From Risungbinella massiliensis (GTDB taxonomy: Bacteria > Bacillota > Bacilli > Thermoactinomycetales > Thermoactinomycetaceae): DNA of 64,000 bases. The DNA is taken from assembly GCF_000942395.1 (NCBI RefSeq), contig NZ_LN812102.1, positions 2,053,516 through 2,117,515 of the forward strand, given 5' to 3'. The position numbers were made by a program, and so were the translations under genes. The notes beneath the pieces are model-generated. The model was not told the DNA's origin and did not search any database. It saw nothing but the letters and a program-made list of their open reading frames with translations. Positions 30,813-39,092 of this stretch are shown piece by piece (position 1 is the first letter of the stretch; each line of letters starts with the position of its first letter).

Positions 30813-32657
30813 ATGTGTGGAATTACTGGTTGGGTTGATTATGAAAGAGATTTGAGTCTACAAGTAAAACAGTTAGAAGCGATGAATGAAAAACATTCTG
30901 TTCGAGGGCCTGATGCAGAGGGGAAATGGATTTCACGTCATGCTTTACTAGGACATAGAAGATTAGCGGTAATTGATCTAGAGACAGGCGCGCAACCGAT
31001 GATCAAACAACTAGGTGGTCAACGATATATTATTACGTTCAACGGTGAGATCTATAATATGGCAGAGTTGAGAAGTAGACTCAAAACTCTTGGCTATCGC
31101 ATCGAAACTACCTCCGATACGGAATTGATTTTACTCGCTTATGCAGAATGGGGAACTGAAGCACCCCAATACCTGAATGGAATCTTCGCTTTTGCGATCT
31201 GGGATGAGCAGAAAGAAGAATTGTTTATCGCCCGAGATCGGATCGGGGTAAAACCTCTATTCTATTCTAGGATAGGGAGCTCTTTGCTATTTGGATCGGA
31301 GATAAAGTCACTTTTGGCTCATCCAATGGTAAAAGCAGAGATTGATGATATCGGCATTTCGGAGATCCTAGTGATGGGACCAGCTCGGACACCAGGAGTA
31401 GGCATCTTCCGCAATATTCAAGAACTAAAGCCAGGCTGCCAACTATTTGCTTGCAGGGAAGGGATACGGATTCAACCTTACTGGGAGCTTCAATCTAAGA
31501 CTCATGAAGATGATTTTCCTACTACTGTGGAGCAGGTGCGGGATCTGTTTCAAGATGCGGTTCGTCGTCAGTTGATTTCGGATGTACCTATCGGAACTTT
31601 CCTATCTGGTGGACTAGACTCAAGTGGAATCAGTGCTTTTGCTGCCAAGGCATTCGAAGAAGAAGGAAGAGGCGTACTTACTACGTTTTCTGTCGATTAT
31701 CAAGACAATGATAAACATTTCCAGAAAAATGAGTTCCAGCCCAATGCAGATGCTCCTTGGATTCGAGTCATGGCAGAAGCGATTGGCTCTGATCATCATG
31801 ATGTAGTATTGGATAATGAAGAGCTATTTGAAAGCATAGAGGCAGCGATGATCGCTCGGGATTTACCAGGGATGGCGGATATAGACGCTTCGTTGCTCCT
31901 ATTCTCTAGAGAGATCAAAAAGCACCTAACCGTCGCCTTGTCTGGAGAGTGTGCGGATGAGTTGTTCGGGGGATATCCATGGTTCCATCGAGAAGAACTA
32001 CTGCATGCAGATACCTTCCCTTGGGCAGCAATGGTAGACAAACGCGTGCCTTTTATAAGGAAAGATGTACAAAAACGGATTGATCCGCTCTCCTATGTAC
32101 AAGACAGATATCAGGAAGCACTTGCCGAAGTACCAAGGTTTGCTGATGATACATTAGAAGAGGCGAGAATGCGGGAGATGTTTTATCTGAACATAACGAG
32201 GTGGATGCCAACCTTATTAGATCGCAAAGACCGGATGACCATGGCGTATGGATTGGAAGTAAGAGTGCCGTATTGTGACCAAAATTTGGTAGATTATGTA
32301 TGGAATGTGCCGTGGTCGATGAAGTTCCATGGGAAAAGAGAGAAAGGGCTCCTGAGAGAAGCACTCAAGGATCTATTACCCAAAGAGGTAATGCAACGGA
32401 AGAAGAGCCCTTACCCTAAAACACATCATCCAGACTATTTGCGTAAGATGAAAGCAAAAGTAGAGGGATTCCTCGTGGATTCAGAAGCGCCTCTTTTTGA
32501 ACTAATCGATCGTAAACAAGTAGCTGCCTTTTTAGAACAGGATTTGGGCAAGGTGCATCTTCCGTGGTTTGGGCAGTTAATGAATGTACCCGCCATGCTT
32601 GCATATTGGGTTCAATTGAACGAATGGTTGAAAAAATATCAAGTTAACATCATATAA
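30813..32657 (+). CDS. asnB: Asparagine synthetase (glutamine-hydrolysing)
   Basis: 614 residues. Class II glutaminase domain with nucleophile cysteine at position 2 (MCGITGW), which fixes the start at ATG 30813; the upstream in-frame GTG at 30804 would bury the cysteine. GGEIYN-type and RGPDAEG segments follow. The C-terminal ATP-pyrophosphatase domain has SGGLDSS and the typical WMPTLLDRKDRMTMAYGLE-like block. Makes asparagine from aspartate, ATP and glutamine. Bacilli often have several paralogues (AsnB, AsnH, AsnO); the length equals that of the sporulation form AsnO, but I cannot assign which one it is. Confidence 0.93.
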   Translation: MCGITGWVDYERDLSLQVKQLEAMNEKHSVRGPDAEGKWISRHALLGHRRLAVIDLETGAQPMIKQLGGQRYIITFNGEIYNMAELRSRLKTLGYRIETTSDTELILLAYAEWGTEAPQYLNGIFAFAIWDEQKEELFIARDRIGVKPLFYSRIGSSLLFGSEIKSLLAHPMVKAEIDDIGISEILVMGPARTPGVGIFRNIQELKPGCQLFACREGIRIQPYWELQSKTHEDDFPTTVEQVRDLFQDAVRRQLISDVPIGTFLSGGLDSSGISAFAAKAFEEEGRGVLTTFSVDYQDNDKHFQKNEFQPNADAPWIRVMAEAIGSDHHDVVLDNEELFESIEAAMIARDLPGMADIDASLLLFSREIKKHLTVALSGECADELFGGYPWFHREELLHADTFPWAAMVDKRVPFIRKDVQKRIDPLSYVQDRYQEALAEVPRFADDTLEEARMREMFYLNITRWMPTLLDRKDRMTMAYGLEVRVPYCDQNLVDYVWNVPWSMKFHGKREKGLLREALKDLLPKEVMQRKKSPYPKTHHPDYLRKMKAKVEGFLVDSEAPLFELIDRKQVAAFLEQDLGKVHLPWFGQLMNVPAMLAYWVQLNEWLKKYQVNII

Positions 32658-32672
32658 GGAAACTAAGGAAAC

Positions 32673-32713
32673 GATTCCCATTTTGTATATACAAAATGAG
32701 GGTCGTTTTTTAG
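32673..32713 (+). terminator. asnB terminator containing a par-type palindrome
   Basis: AACGATTCCCATTTTGTATAT, then its imperfect complement ending GTCGTT and TTTT. The hairpin top is the 20-bp palindrome CATTTTGTATATACAAAATG (32679-32698), the first of the GTATATA iterons. Confidence 0.8.
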
Positions 32714-32786
32714 TCACAAATTGTATATACAATAGTATATATATTTTTAAAGATTAGTCCATTTAGTATATACAAAAGTATATAAT
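32679..32786 (+). promoter_or_regulatory. AT-rich palindromic iterons and promoter upstream of parM-like gene (parC-like)
   Basis: The core GTATATA occurs five times starting at 32685, 32723, 32735, 32766 and 32778. Two are centres of perfect palindromes: CATTTTGTATATACAAAATG (32679-32698) and ATTGTATATACAAT (32720-32733). Pairs are 12 bases apart (32723/32735 and 32766/32778), about one helix turn. A perfect TATAAT (32781-32786) overlaps the last iteron, with no good -35, so a protein bound there would control the promoter. Likely operator/centromere for the ribbon-helix-helix protein encoded downstream. Confidence 0.65.
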
Positions 32787-32823
32787 ATAGTGAGAAAACT
32801 ATTTTAAGAGGAGAGGGAAAATT

Positions 32824-33624
32824 TTGGATTTAGTAGCAGTAGATGCAGGAAGAAGTTTTACCAAGGTAAAAGTAGGAAATCGTGTATTTGAATTTCCAAG
32901 TAAAGTGAGTAAAGCGCTAGAAGGCCATCGCGATCAAATGCCAGGCGATCTAGAAGTGCGTTATCAGGGGAAAGATTATTTTGTAGGGCGGTTGGCAGAA
33001 AGGGAAGGCTATGCTTGGACCAATATGTTGGAAACCAAAGTCCATGAGCAGACATTGATTGAGATCTTGACAGCTTGTTTTTTGGCAGAAGTAGTTGGGA
33101 AAGTAGCGATTATGACTTCGATTCCAATCAATATGTATTCCAAAGAGATGGAGCGTTCAGGCTTGAAAAAGCTACTGGTTGGAGATCATGAGATTTTAGT
33201 CAATGGTGTTTATCGGAAGTTACAGGTGGAAAAAGTAGGGATCGGTCTGGAGTGTGCTTGTTCTTACTTTAATCATAAGCGTCCAGGTAAAGTGCGTATT
33301 ATCGACCCTGGTGCGAGAACAACCAACTTCGCTACTTACCAAGACGGGATCTATATCGGGAAAGAATCTGGAACCATCTCGTATGGTTGGGATAGCGTAC
33401 GTGGATCAGATCCAGATCTAATGGCTAATCTGATCATATCGGAGATCGGAAAATCATGGTCGACTTCAGATCAACTGGAGATTATCGGGGGAAGAGCGCA
33501 AGATTTGGAGCTACCAATGCAAAAGCAGGGATTTGTTCACACGCATGCAGTAACAGATGCCAAGTATGCGAATGTAACAGGACTTTATGAAATTGGAAGG
33601 AATCTAATCAGTGTCCAAGGATGA
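32824..33624 (+). CDS. ParM/StbA-like actin-type ATPase
   Basis: 266 residues with the actin-fold signatures: phosphate-1 VAVDAGRSFTKVKVG at the N-terminus, phosphate-2 IIDPGARTTNFATYQDG, and adenosine motif LEIIGGRAQDLELP followed by the last block VTGLYEIGRNLI. Shorter than plasmid R1 ParM (about 320) but all nucleotide motifs are present. ParM forms filaments that push apart DNA marked by ParR on parC. TTG start at 32824, GAGGAGAGGG before it. Overlaps by 14 bases the gene for a small ribbon-helix-helix protein, the ParM-ParR arrangement. Such loci are typical of plasmids; none of the neighbours is a replication gene. Confidence 0.8.
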   Translation: MDLVAVDAGRSFTKVKVGNRVFEFPSKVSKALEGHRDQMPGDLEVRYQGKDYFVGRLAEREGYAWTNMLETKVHEQTLIEILTACFLAEVVGKVAIMTSIPINMYSKEMERSGLKKLLVGDHEILVNGVYRKLQVEKVGIGLECACSYFNHKRPGKVRIIDPGARTTNFATYQDGIYIGKESGTISYGWDSVRGSDPDLMANLIISEIGKSWSTSDQLEIIGGRAQDLELPMQKQGFVHTHAVTDAKYANVTGLYEIGRNLISVQG

Positions 33625-33892
33625 GAAACAGCGCTTGTTAAAGCCCGTTTCCTTCAATCTGCGCGATCCCGATGAACGCCAATTATTAGAAACGATTCAA
33701 GAACGTGGAGTCAACTTTTCTGGGTTAGTCAAGAAGCTTCTATTCGCTTACTTACTAGAGCAAAAAATCTATCGTGAATCGACTTGGTCTGCTCCTAGTA
33801 CCTCAAGACCTGTTATTCAAGAGACACCACTTCATGAAGATTTTCCTCAAGATGCCCCTGATTTTGGTGGAATGCCAATTGATTGGGATTAG
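33611..33892 (+). CDS. Small ribbon-helix-helix protein, ParR-like
   Basis: 93 residues. KPVSFNLRDP forms the expected N-terminal beta strand, DERQLLETIQ the first helix and NFSGLVKKLLFAYLLEQ the second, which together match the ribbon-helix-helix fold used by ParR/StbB. The C-terminal 45 residues are disordered, proline-rich and acidic, ending GGMPIDWD; in ParR the C-terminal tail contacts the ParM filament end. GTG 33611 with GGAAGGA nine bases upstream; translation overlaps the end of the actin gene. Function as DNA-binding adaptor and autorepressor is inferred from context. Confidence 0.7.
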   Translation: MSKDEKQRLLKPVSFNLRDPDERQLLETIQERGVNFSGLVKKLLFAYLLEQKIYRESTWSAPSTSRPVIQETPLHEDFPQDAPDFGGMPIDWD

Positions 33893-33940
33893 TTACTAAA
33901 TATAACGGTGCCTAGATGTAATAATCATTGTCTAGATTAT

Positions 33941-33977
33941 AGGAAACCTTCCAGCTCTAATACTGGGAGGTTTTCCA
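33941..33977 (+). terminator. Terminator of the par-like operon
   Basis: GGAAACCTTCCAG, loop CTCTAATA, CTGGGAGGTTTTCC. The T run is short. Confidence 0.6.
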
Positions 33978-34064
33978 CTGTTTGGGGAACTACTAAACTT
34001 TGGGAACGTAAACATTGATTACGACCTAGCAACTGAACAAGGATTTAATGCATGGCTCGATAGT

Positions 34065-34361
34065 ATGAATAGTGTAAATATCATTCCATTATATAAATGG
34101 GTGTATATCGCTGATTATATAGATATTGTTATAGAAAACATCTTGTTACAAAATATTGCTATGTTCATACCGTTTGGAATATTATTGCCATTATTATTTA
34201 AAAAGTTAGACTCCTTCAAATGGGTTTTAGCAATTGTCTTTTTCTTTAGCTTAGGCATTGAGTTATTGCTATACTCCACGTCTCTGTTCCTATTTGACAT
34301 TGATGATATTATCTTCAATTCTCTAGGTGCAGTTATCGGGTTTATTCTGTTGCTGGTCTAA
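34065..34361 (+). pseudogene. VanZ-like membrane protein, N-terminally truncated
   Basis: 98 residues corresponding to the middle and end of VanZ-type proteins: SVNIIPLYKW (family NLIPF-like motif), IAMFIPFGILLPLLF, and the signature DIDDIIFNSLGAVIGF, with three membrane helices. The usual first helix and its start are missing. The same frame stays open upstream to 33934 and still reads protein-like (ALILGGFPLFGELLNFG, ATEQGFNAWLDS) but contains no ATG, GTG or TTG start with a ribosome site, only a stop before it. I read this as a remnant; translation from ATG 34065 has no ribosome site. VanZ in full form can confer low-level teicoplanin resistance; that should not be assumed here. Confidence 0.6.
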
Positions 34362-34413
34362 GAAAATAATCGGTAGTACCAAGAACAAACGCGTCTCGAT
34401 AAGTAAGTAGCGA

Positions 34414-34460
34414 TATCAACATAAGATCGTTCTAATCCATAGAGCGATCTTATGTTGATA
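34414..34460. repeat. Long perfect hairpin between vanZ remnant and tRNA-Arg
   Basis: TATCAACATAAGATCG (34414-34429) and its exact complement (34445-34460); four more pairs (one G-T) extend the stem to 20 with loop AATCCAT. No T run follows, so it is not a standard terminator. Unrecognised. Confidence 0.8.
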
Positions 34461-34568
34461 GTATTCTAATGTGACATAAGTGGACATACTGGCTTTTTGT
34501 TTCTGCCTTTTTCGTTTATACTAAACATGTGCCAGATTAGGCTTTTCTGTAAATTTGGTAACTCTTAA

Positions 34569-34642
34569 GCGCCCGTAGCTCAGCAGGATAGAGCAATAGT
34601 TTCCTAAACTGTGTGTCGGAGGTTCGAGTCCTCTCGGGTGCG
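34569..34642 (+). tRNA. tRNA-Arg (anticodon CCT)
   Basis: GCGCCCG/CGGGTGC acceptor, D arm with AGCTCAGCAGGATAGAGC, anticodon loop TTCCTAA (CCT), T arm GGAGGTTCGAGTCCTCT, discriminator G. CCA is not encoded. Confidence 0.96.
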
Positions 34643-34669
34643 TTTTTTTCTTTTTACTAAGCAATAGTA

Positions 34670-34696
34670 GGTGTACAAAAATTGTACGCCTTTTTA
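34670..34696 (+). terminator. tRNA-Arg terminator
   Basis: GGTGTACAA, AAA, TTGTACGCC, TTTTT; 28 bases after the tRNA. Confidence 0.8.
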
Positions 34697-34710
34697 TATT
34701 GGAGATGGGA

Positions 34711-35655
34711 ATGAGTTCCATGAAACCACAAGATATTATTGCGGAATTAACAACCTTATTTGAGAAGGATTTCGTGAGTCAATCGGATCTTTTTCTTGCA
34801 AAATACCCTACTTATTCTGCTCCGATCCCTTTTCAGATTCAGCGAGAACTCACTTATCTAGAACTAAGATTATTGGATCGATTACTCTCCTATTGGAATC
34901 AGTCGTCAGAACAATTTGGTACAGAACTGGAACCGACACTTCGAATATTCTGGAAACAAGGGGATTTGACGGATATCTCCTCACGCTATCACAGTAAATT
35001 AGTAGGAAAGACCTTTCTCTATCTGGTTCTGAATGATAAGACAGACCCCAGAAATAGAACAGCAGTACACGAGATGGTATTATCCTATTTTTCTAGTGAG
35101 GATTTGGTAGAAAGACTCTCGCCTTGTGAGTGGCTCGCTTGCCCGTGTCAGGAGACAGTAGAACCGCTTGCAGAAGGTCTTTTGACAGTCTTAGAGAGTG
35201 AGCTAGGAGAATTGGGGAAGATCATCATTCATCCACCTATTAGTAGTTGGGAGCAGATGGTGAAGGTACGAGAGCAGGTCAAACAAACCTATTCGTTGCT
35301 CCAGAACTTTTATCCAACCTTGCAATTTAGTTATGTTAAACCAATGCCCTTGGAGTGCCTACTGGATTCGATCCCCCTAGAGGCGGTCCATCAGTTTCTA
35401 GTTGAGATAGGTTGGGACTCCATGCTTTCAGAGATGCAGAAGACTTGGCGATTATTTCTCCAGACCAATGGAAATGTGAGTGAGACGGCTAGGTTGTTAT
35501 TCCTCCATCGTAATACTTTGTTATATCGATTAGATCGCTTAAAGGAAGAGAGTGGATTAGATGTGAGGCAATATCACGATGCATTGCAAATCCAGATCGC
35601 TATGTTGCTTGCAACCAAACGGAATCAGCAATTAACCGAAAAAGATCCCAAATAA
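34711..35655 (+). CDS. PucR/CdaR-type transcriptional regulator
   Basis: 314 residues. The C-terminal 55 residues are a PucR-type helix-turn-helix: FLQTNGNVSETARLLFLHRNTLLYRLDRLKEESGLD. The N-terminal 250 residues are not a recognised sensor domain; they include CEWLACPCQE with three cysteines. ATG 34711 lies just after GGAG; ATG 34720 is also possible. The gene stands directly before an MsmX-type sugar-importer ATPase, so control of carbohydrate uptake is a plausible but unproven role. Confidence 0.75.
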   Translation: MSSMKPQDIIAELTTLFEKDFVSQSDLFLAKYPTYSAPIPFQIQRELTYLELRLLDRLLSYWNQSSEQFGTELEPTLRIFWKQGDLTDISSRYHSKLVGKTFLYLVLNDKTDPRNRTAVHEMVLSYFSSEDLVERLSPCEWLACPCQETVEPLAEGLLTVLESELGELGKIIIHPPISSWEQMVKVREQVKQTYSLLQNFYPTLQFSYVKPMPLECLLDSIPLEAVHQFLVEIGWDSMLSEMQKTWRLFLQTNGNVSETARLLFLHRNTLLYRLDRLKEESGLDVRQYHDALQIQIAMLLATKRNQQLTEKDPK

Positions 35656-35706
35656 TCTGGATATCTGCCTAATAGGCGCGGAAGTTCCCTTTGGTTACAA
35701 TAAAAA

Positions 35707-35720
35707 TGGATGCGCTTACA
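35707..35720 (+). promoter_or_regulatory. Possible cre (CcpA) site upstream of the MsmX-type gene
   Basis: TGGATGCGCTTACA fits the cre pattern at 12 of 14 positions, with the central CG. It lies 27 bases before the msmX start. Confidence 0.45.
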
Positions 35721-35746
35721 AAAGAGAGCAGATGAGGTGGAGCAAA

Positions 35747-36856
35747 ATGGCGGGAGTAAAATTAGATCATGTCGAAAAACGCTTCGGAAATGTGATGACG
35801 ATACCTGATTTGAATCTGGAAATCCGTGATAAAGAGTTCTTAGTGTTGGTAGGTCCCTCTGGCTGTGGAAAAACCACTACATTGCGGATGATTGCGGGAT
35901 TAGAGGAAATTACAGGCGGAAATTTATATATTGGAGAGCGATTAGTCAATAACGTTCATCCTAAAGATCGTGATATTGCGATGGTATTTCAAAGCTATGC
36001 TCTCTATCCTCATATGACTGTATATGACAATATGTCGTTTGGCTTGAAGTTGAAGAAGATGGCTAAAAGTGAGATTGATCAGAAAGTAAAAGAGGCTGCC
36101 AAGACTCTAGATATTGAACACTTACTGGATCGAAAACCGAAGGCTCTCTCGGGTGGTCAGAGACAACGGGTTGCCTTGGGTAGAGCAATCGTACGCGAAC
36201 CAAAGGTTTTTCTGATGGACGAACCTCTGTCTAATTTGGATGCTAAGCTACGTGTACAGATGAGAACCGAGATCAGTAAATTGCATCAGCGGCTTCAAAC
36301 TACTTTTATCTATGTAACACATGATCAAACAGAAGCGATGACTATGGGAGATCGGATCGTGGTGATGAAAGACGGGCTTATTCAACAAGTAGATACTCCG
36401 AATGAGATCTACCAACGCCCAGCAAATCGCTTTGTTGCCGGTTTTATTGGTTCTCCTGCAATGAATTTTGTGGATGGCGGTCTAATAGAAGAAGGTCAAG
36501 AGGTTTTCTTTGTTACAGAGGGGGTAAAGTTGAAATTCCCCGCTGGACAGGCAACGATTCTTCGCGAAAAAGGATACATTGGCAAAGAGGTTACCTTTGG
36601 AATCCGTCCTGAGGCAGTCCATGAAGAGTTGCTTTTTACGGAGGCTTTTCCAGAGAATGTGTTTACGGCAACAGTAGAAGTAACAGAAAATATGGGTTCG
36701 GAGATGTTCTTGTATGTTAGTGGATTAGGGAAAGAGTGGACCGTAGCAAGAGTGAGTGCAAGAATGGAGTATACTCCGAATGCAAAAGTTCCATTAGCAT
36801 TAGACATTAACAAAGCACATATCTTTGATAAAGAAACGGAAGAACGTGTAATCTAA
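35747..36856 (+). CDS. msmX: Sugar ABC transporter ATP-binding protein, MsmX/UgpC type
   Basis: 369 residues. Walker A GPSGCGKTT, signature LSGGQRQRVALGRAI, Walker B VFLMDEPLSNLD, switch histidine in THDQTEA, then the C-terminal regulatory OB domains typical of the MalK/MsmX/UgpC group. In Bacilli MsmX energises several carbohydrate importers whose own operons lack an ATPase; here malEFG-like genes without an ATPase lie 1.4-4.5 kb away on the opposite strand and are a likely client. Start ATG 35747 after GAGGTGGAGC. Confidence 0.93.
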   Translation: MAGVKLDHVEKRFGNVMTIPDLNLEIRDKEFLVLVGPSGCGKTTTLRMIAGLEEITGGNLYIGERLVNNVHPKDRDIAMVFQSYALYPHMTVYDNMSFGLKLKKMAKSEIDQKVKEAAKTLDIEHLLDRKPKALSGGQRQRVALGRAIVREPKVFLMDEPLSNLDAKLRVQMRTEISKLHQRLQTTFIYVTHDQTEAMTMGDRIVVMKDGLIQQVDTPNEIYQRPANRFVAGFIGSPAMNFVDGGLIEEGQEVFFVTEGVKLKFPAGQATILREKGYIGKEVTFGIRPEAVHEELLFTEAFPENVFTATVEVTENMGSEMFLYVSGLGKEWTVARVSARMEYTPNAKVPLALDINKAHIFDKETEERVI

Positions 36857-36863
36857 TGGAGCA

Positions 36864-36892
36864 AAGACCTGCTAGTTATATGCAGGTCTTTT
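36864..36892 (+). terminator. msmX terminator
   Basis: AAGACCTGC, loop TAGTTATAT, GCAGGTCTT, TT. Between here and 37079 no gene is seen. Confidence 0.8.
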
Positions 36893-37078
36893 AGTTGTTC
36901 AGTAATGCTATTCATCTAAGTCGCATCGTTGGTTTTGATCGGAATTTAGAAGATGAGTGGAAGGTAGTTTGCAACAGATGGCACCAATTTTGCCTGATCT
37001 GCATGTTGTAGATCCCTTCGTGCAAATTCGCGTGTCAAAAGGGAAAAACTCTGGCATAAAATAGTGAAGCAATACAAC

Positions 37079-38158
37079 TTACTTATTTTGGTGTAACTGA
37101 CTCCAAAGGACAAGGTACATTGCATGTGACCAAATTAGCGGAATAGCCGGACTACCGTGTTTTTGGACCCAACTATCATAGTAGGTAGGTGCCAAAAGAT
37201 TGTGTTGTACTTGTTCTGGAAGTCCCTCTTCTGTATATTTTTCCTCGATCCATTGTAAAAGAAGGTTTGCTCGTTCTTTCTCTCCGGTTCGGCTATAGTA
37301 CCAGCCTAACCAAGCCGTCAGTAGAATCCATTTTCCACCTCCATAATAAGTATCTTCTGGATAACGGTAAACTCCTTGGAGGTGGACTAGCCTCTCTTCG
37401 ATCTGTTTTACAGTCTCCCTCATGAGGGGATCTTGCTCTCTTACTACTTGAAATGGGGTGGAGATCCAGAGCAGACTAGCATCAATAGAGGAGGAGTCTA
37501 GTGATTTGCGAAAACGTCCTTCCATTACCCCGTGTTCTTGGATAACAGAAGAGATTTCCCCACACGTTCTTTCGATTTTGGATTGATAGGAAGGAAGATA
37601 TTTCTTGATTTGTTGCAATCCACCCTGGATTGCTCCAAAGGTAGCCGGATGTAGTTGATCACCATTCTCTTCCCAGCAGTCGTAGTTGGGGATTCTCCAA
37701 CAGGCGATTAAATAATCCACTATAAGCTGGAGCGTTGGCTCCCTTTTTTCGAGGATCGTGTAATCTCTTGTTTGGTCTAGATATTGAGCAAGACCCCATA
37801 GATAGGCTCCAAAGCCATCCAATTGAAAGTTCCCCCAATGTCCCGGTACCTCATTGCCGTCTACTGTATAACGTGCGTGAAGATAGTTCTCCCCTAGTTG
37901 CAGAGACCCATTTTTGCCTAGCTGAATCGCTTTCTCTGCTTTAGTGCGATGCCGTTCTATCGTCATCTGACACCACTGATAAAAACGCTTTGCAGAGTGA
38001 TGTTGACCGAGTAGATTCATGCTGTATGCAATAAATGTACCATCACGAAACCAACTATGTTGATAGGCCTGAAAACAGGGAGAAGCCAAATACGCTCCAG
38101 TAGAATGTTGATTAGTTAAGATAATTTCGATACTCTTCTTTACCAAATCAGCTTTCAT
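37079..38158 (-). CDS. GH15 family glycoside hydrolase, catalytic domain only
   Basis: 359 residues forming just the (alpha/alpha)6 barrel of family GH15 (glucoamylase, glucodextranase, isomaltose-type enzymes). Substrate loop HSWFRDGTFIAYSM, general acid region NYDCWEENGDQLHPATFG, general base region EEGLPEQVQ and end block PLIWSHAMYLVLW. It lacks the N-terminal beta-sandwich found in the 660-residue paralogue at 42711. No signal peptide, so it should act on imported oligosaccharides. It follows malG on the same strand but a hairpin lies between, so it may be partly uncoupled. Confidence 0.85.
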   Translation of the reverse strand: MKADLVKKSIEIILTNQHSTGAYLASPCFQAYQHSWFRDGTFIAYSMNLLGQHHSAKRFYQWCQMTIERHRTKAEKAIQLGKNGSLQLGENYLHARYTVDGNEVPGHWGNFQLDGFGAYLWGLAQYLDQTRDYTILEKREPTLQLIVDYLIACWRIPNYDCWEENGDQLHPATFGAIQGGLQQIKKYLPSYQSKIERTCGEISSVIQEHGVMEGRFRKSLDSSSIDASLLWISTPFQVVREQDPLMRETVKQIEERLVHLQGVYRYPEDTYYGGGKWILLTAWLGWYYSRTGEKERANLLLQWIEEKYTEEGLPEQVQHNLLAPTYYDSWVQKHGSPAIPLIWSHAMYLVLWSQLHQNK

Positions 38159-38208
38159 GCTTTATACCCCTTTCAAAACGAATGGAGCCTTTCAGGGCAG
38201 TTGTCCAT

Positions 38209-38247
38209 AAAAAAGGAAACATTCGCTTACCCATGTAGAGCGAATGT
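38209..38247 (-). terminator. Hairpin between malG and the small GH15 gene
   Basis: Minus strand AACATTCGC, 13-base loop, GCGAATGTT, TCC, TTTTTT. Probably terminates most malEFG transcripts before the GH15 gene. Confidence 0.75.
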
Positions 38248-38261
38248 TATATTGTGCTGTA

Positions 38262-39092
38262 CTATCCTTTGGTTCCGCCAGCAGTCATACCAGAAATCAA
38301 GTAACGTTGTGCTACGAAGAAGAAGATCAAAACAGGTAAAGTGATCAGAATCGCAGCAGCGGACATTAAGTGATAGTCGTTATTAAACTGGTTTACGAAT
38401 TGGCGTAGACCAATCGGTAAGGTATACATTGTTTCATCACTTAGGAAAGTGATCGCAATCAAAAACTCATTCCATGCTGTGATAAAGGAATAAAAAGCGG
38501 TAACTGCTAGTCCAGGTAGAGCAAGTGGTAGTACAATTCGGTAGAAGGTTCCAAAATGGGAGAGGCCGTCTACCCGTGCTGCTTCCTCCAACTCATATGG
38601 AATGGTATCAAAAAAGCTTTTCAGCATCATGACACAAAACGGCACAGAGACAGTAGAGTAAGCAAGAATTACTCCTGTATAGCTATTTAGCAGCCCTAAA
38701 TTATTCACGATCAGATAGAGTGGAATAATGAGCAGAGCACCAGGAAACATTTGTGTCATTAAGATCGACAATTCTACCCACTTACGACCCCAAAATTTAA
38801 AGCGAGAGATAGCATAAGCAGCAGTGGTAGACAAGACCAATCCAACTGCTGTCGTAAAGAGGGCGATGAGAACACTATTGCGGAACCATTCGAGGAAAAT
38901 CCCATCCGATCGGGTGAGTACTTCTTGATAATTTTCCAGTGTAAAGGTCTTGGGAATCAGTTCAATACCGGTTGAAAAGACCTCCGCTTCTGGTTTTAAG
39001 CTGGTAGAGAGGATCCAAAAAACTGGAAAAATCGAAATAAAAGAAGCGATGATTAATAGAATATGAACCCACCAAGTTGATTTTCGCATCAA
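38262..39092 (-). CDS. Sugar ABC transporter permease, MalG type
   Basis: 276 residues, six membrane helices. The EAA loop that contacts the ATPase reads EEAARVDGLSHFGTFYRIVLP. Typical CUT1-family inner permease paired with the MalF-like protein, whose gene it overlaps by four bases. The C-terminus RYLISGMTAGGTKG is the standard MalG-type ending. Confidence 0.95.
   Translation of the reverse strand: MMRKSTWWVHILLIIASFISIFPVFWILSTSLKPEAEVFSTGIELIPKTFTLENYQEVLTRSDGIFLEWFRNSVLIALFTTAVGLVLSTTAAYAISRFKFWGRKWVELSILMTQMFPGALLIIPLYLIVNNLGLLNSYTGVILAYSTVSVPFCVMMLKSFFDTIPYELEEAARVDGLSHFGTFYRIVLPLALPGLAVTAFYSFITAWNEFLIAITFLSDETMYTLPIGLRQFVNQFNNDYHLMSAAAILITLPVLIFFFVAQRYLISGMTAGGTKG

Noticed and set aside
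34399-34412. GATAAGTAAGTAG as a third family A repeat
   Set aside because: Only the first seven bases match; central and end blocks are absent.
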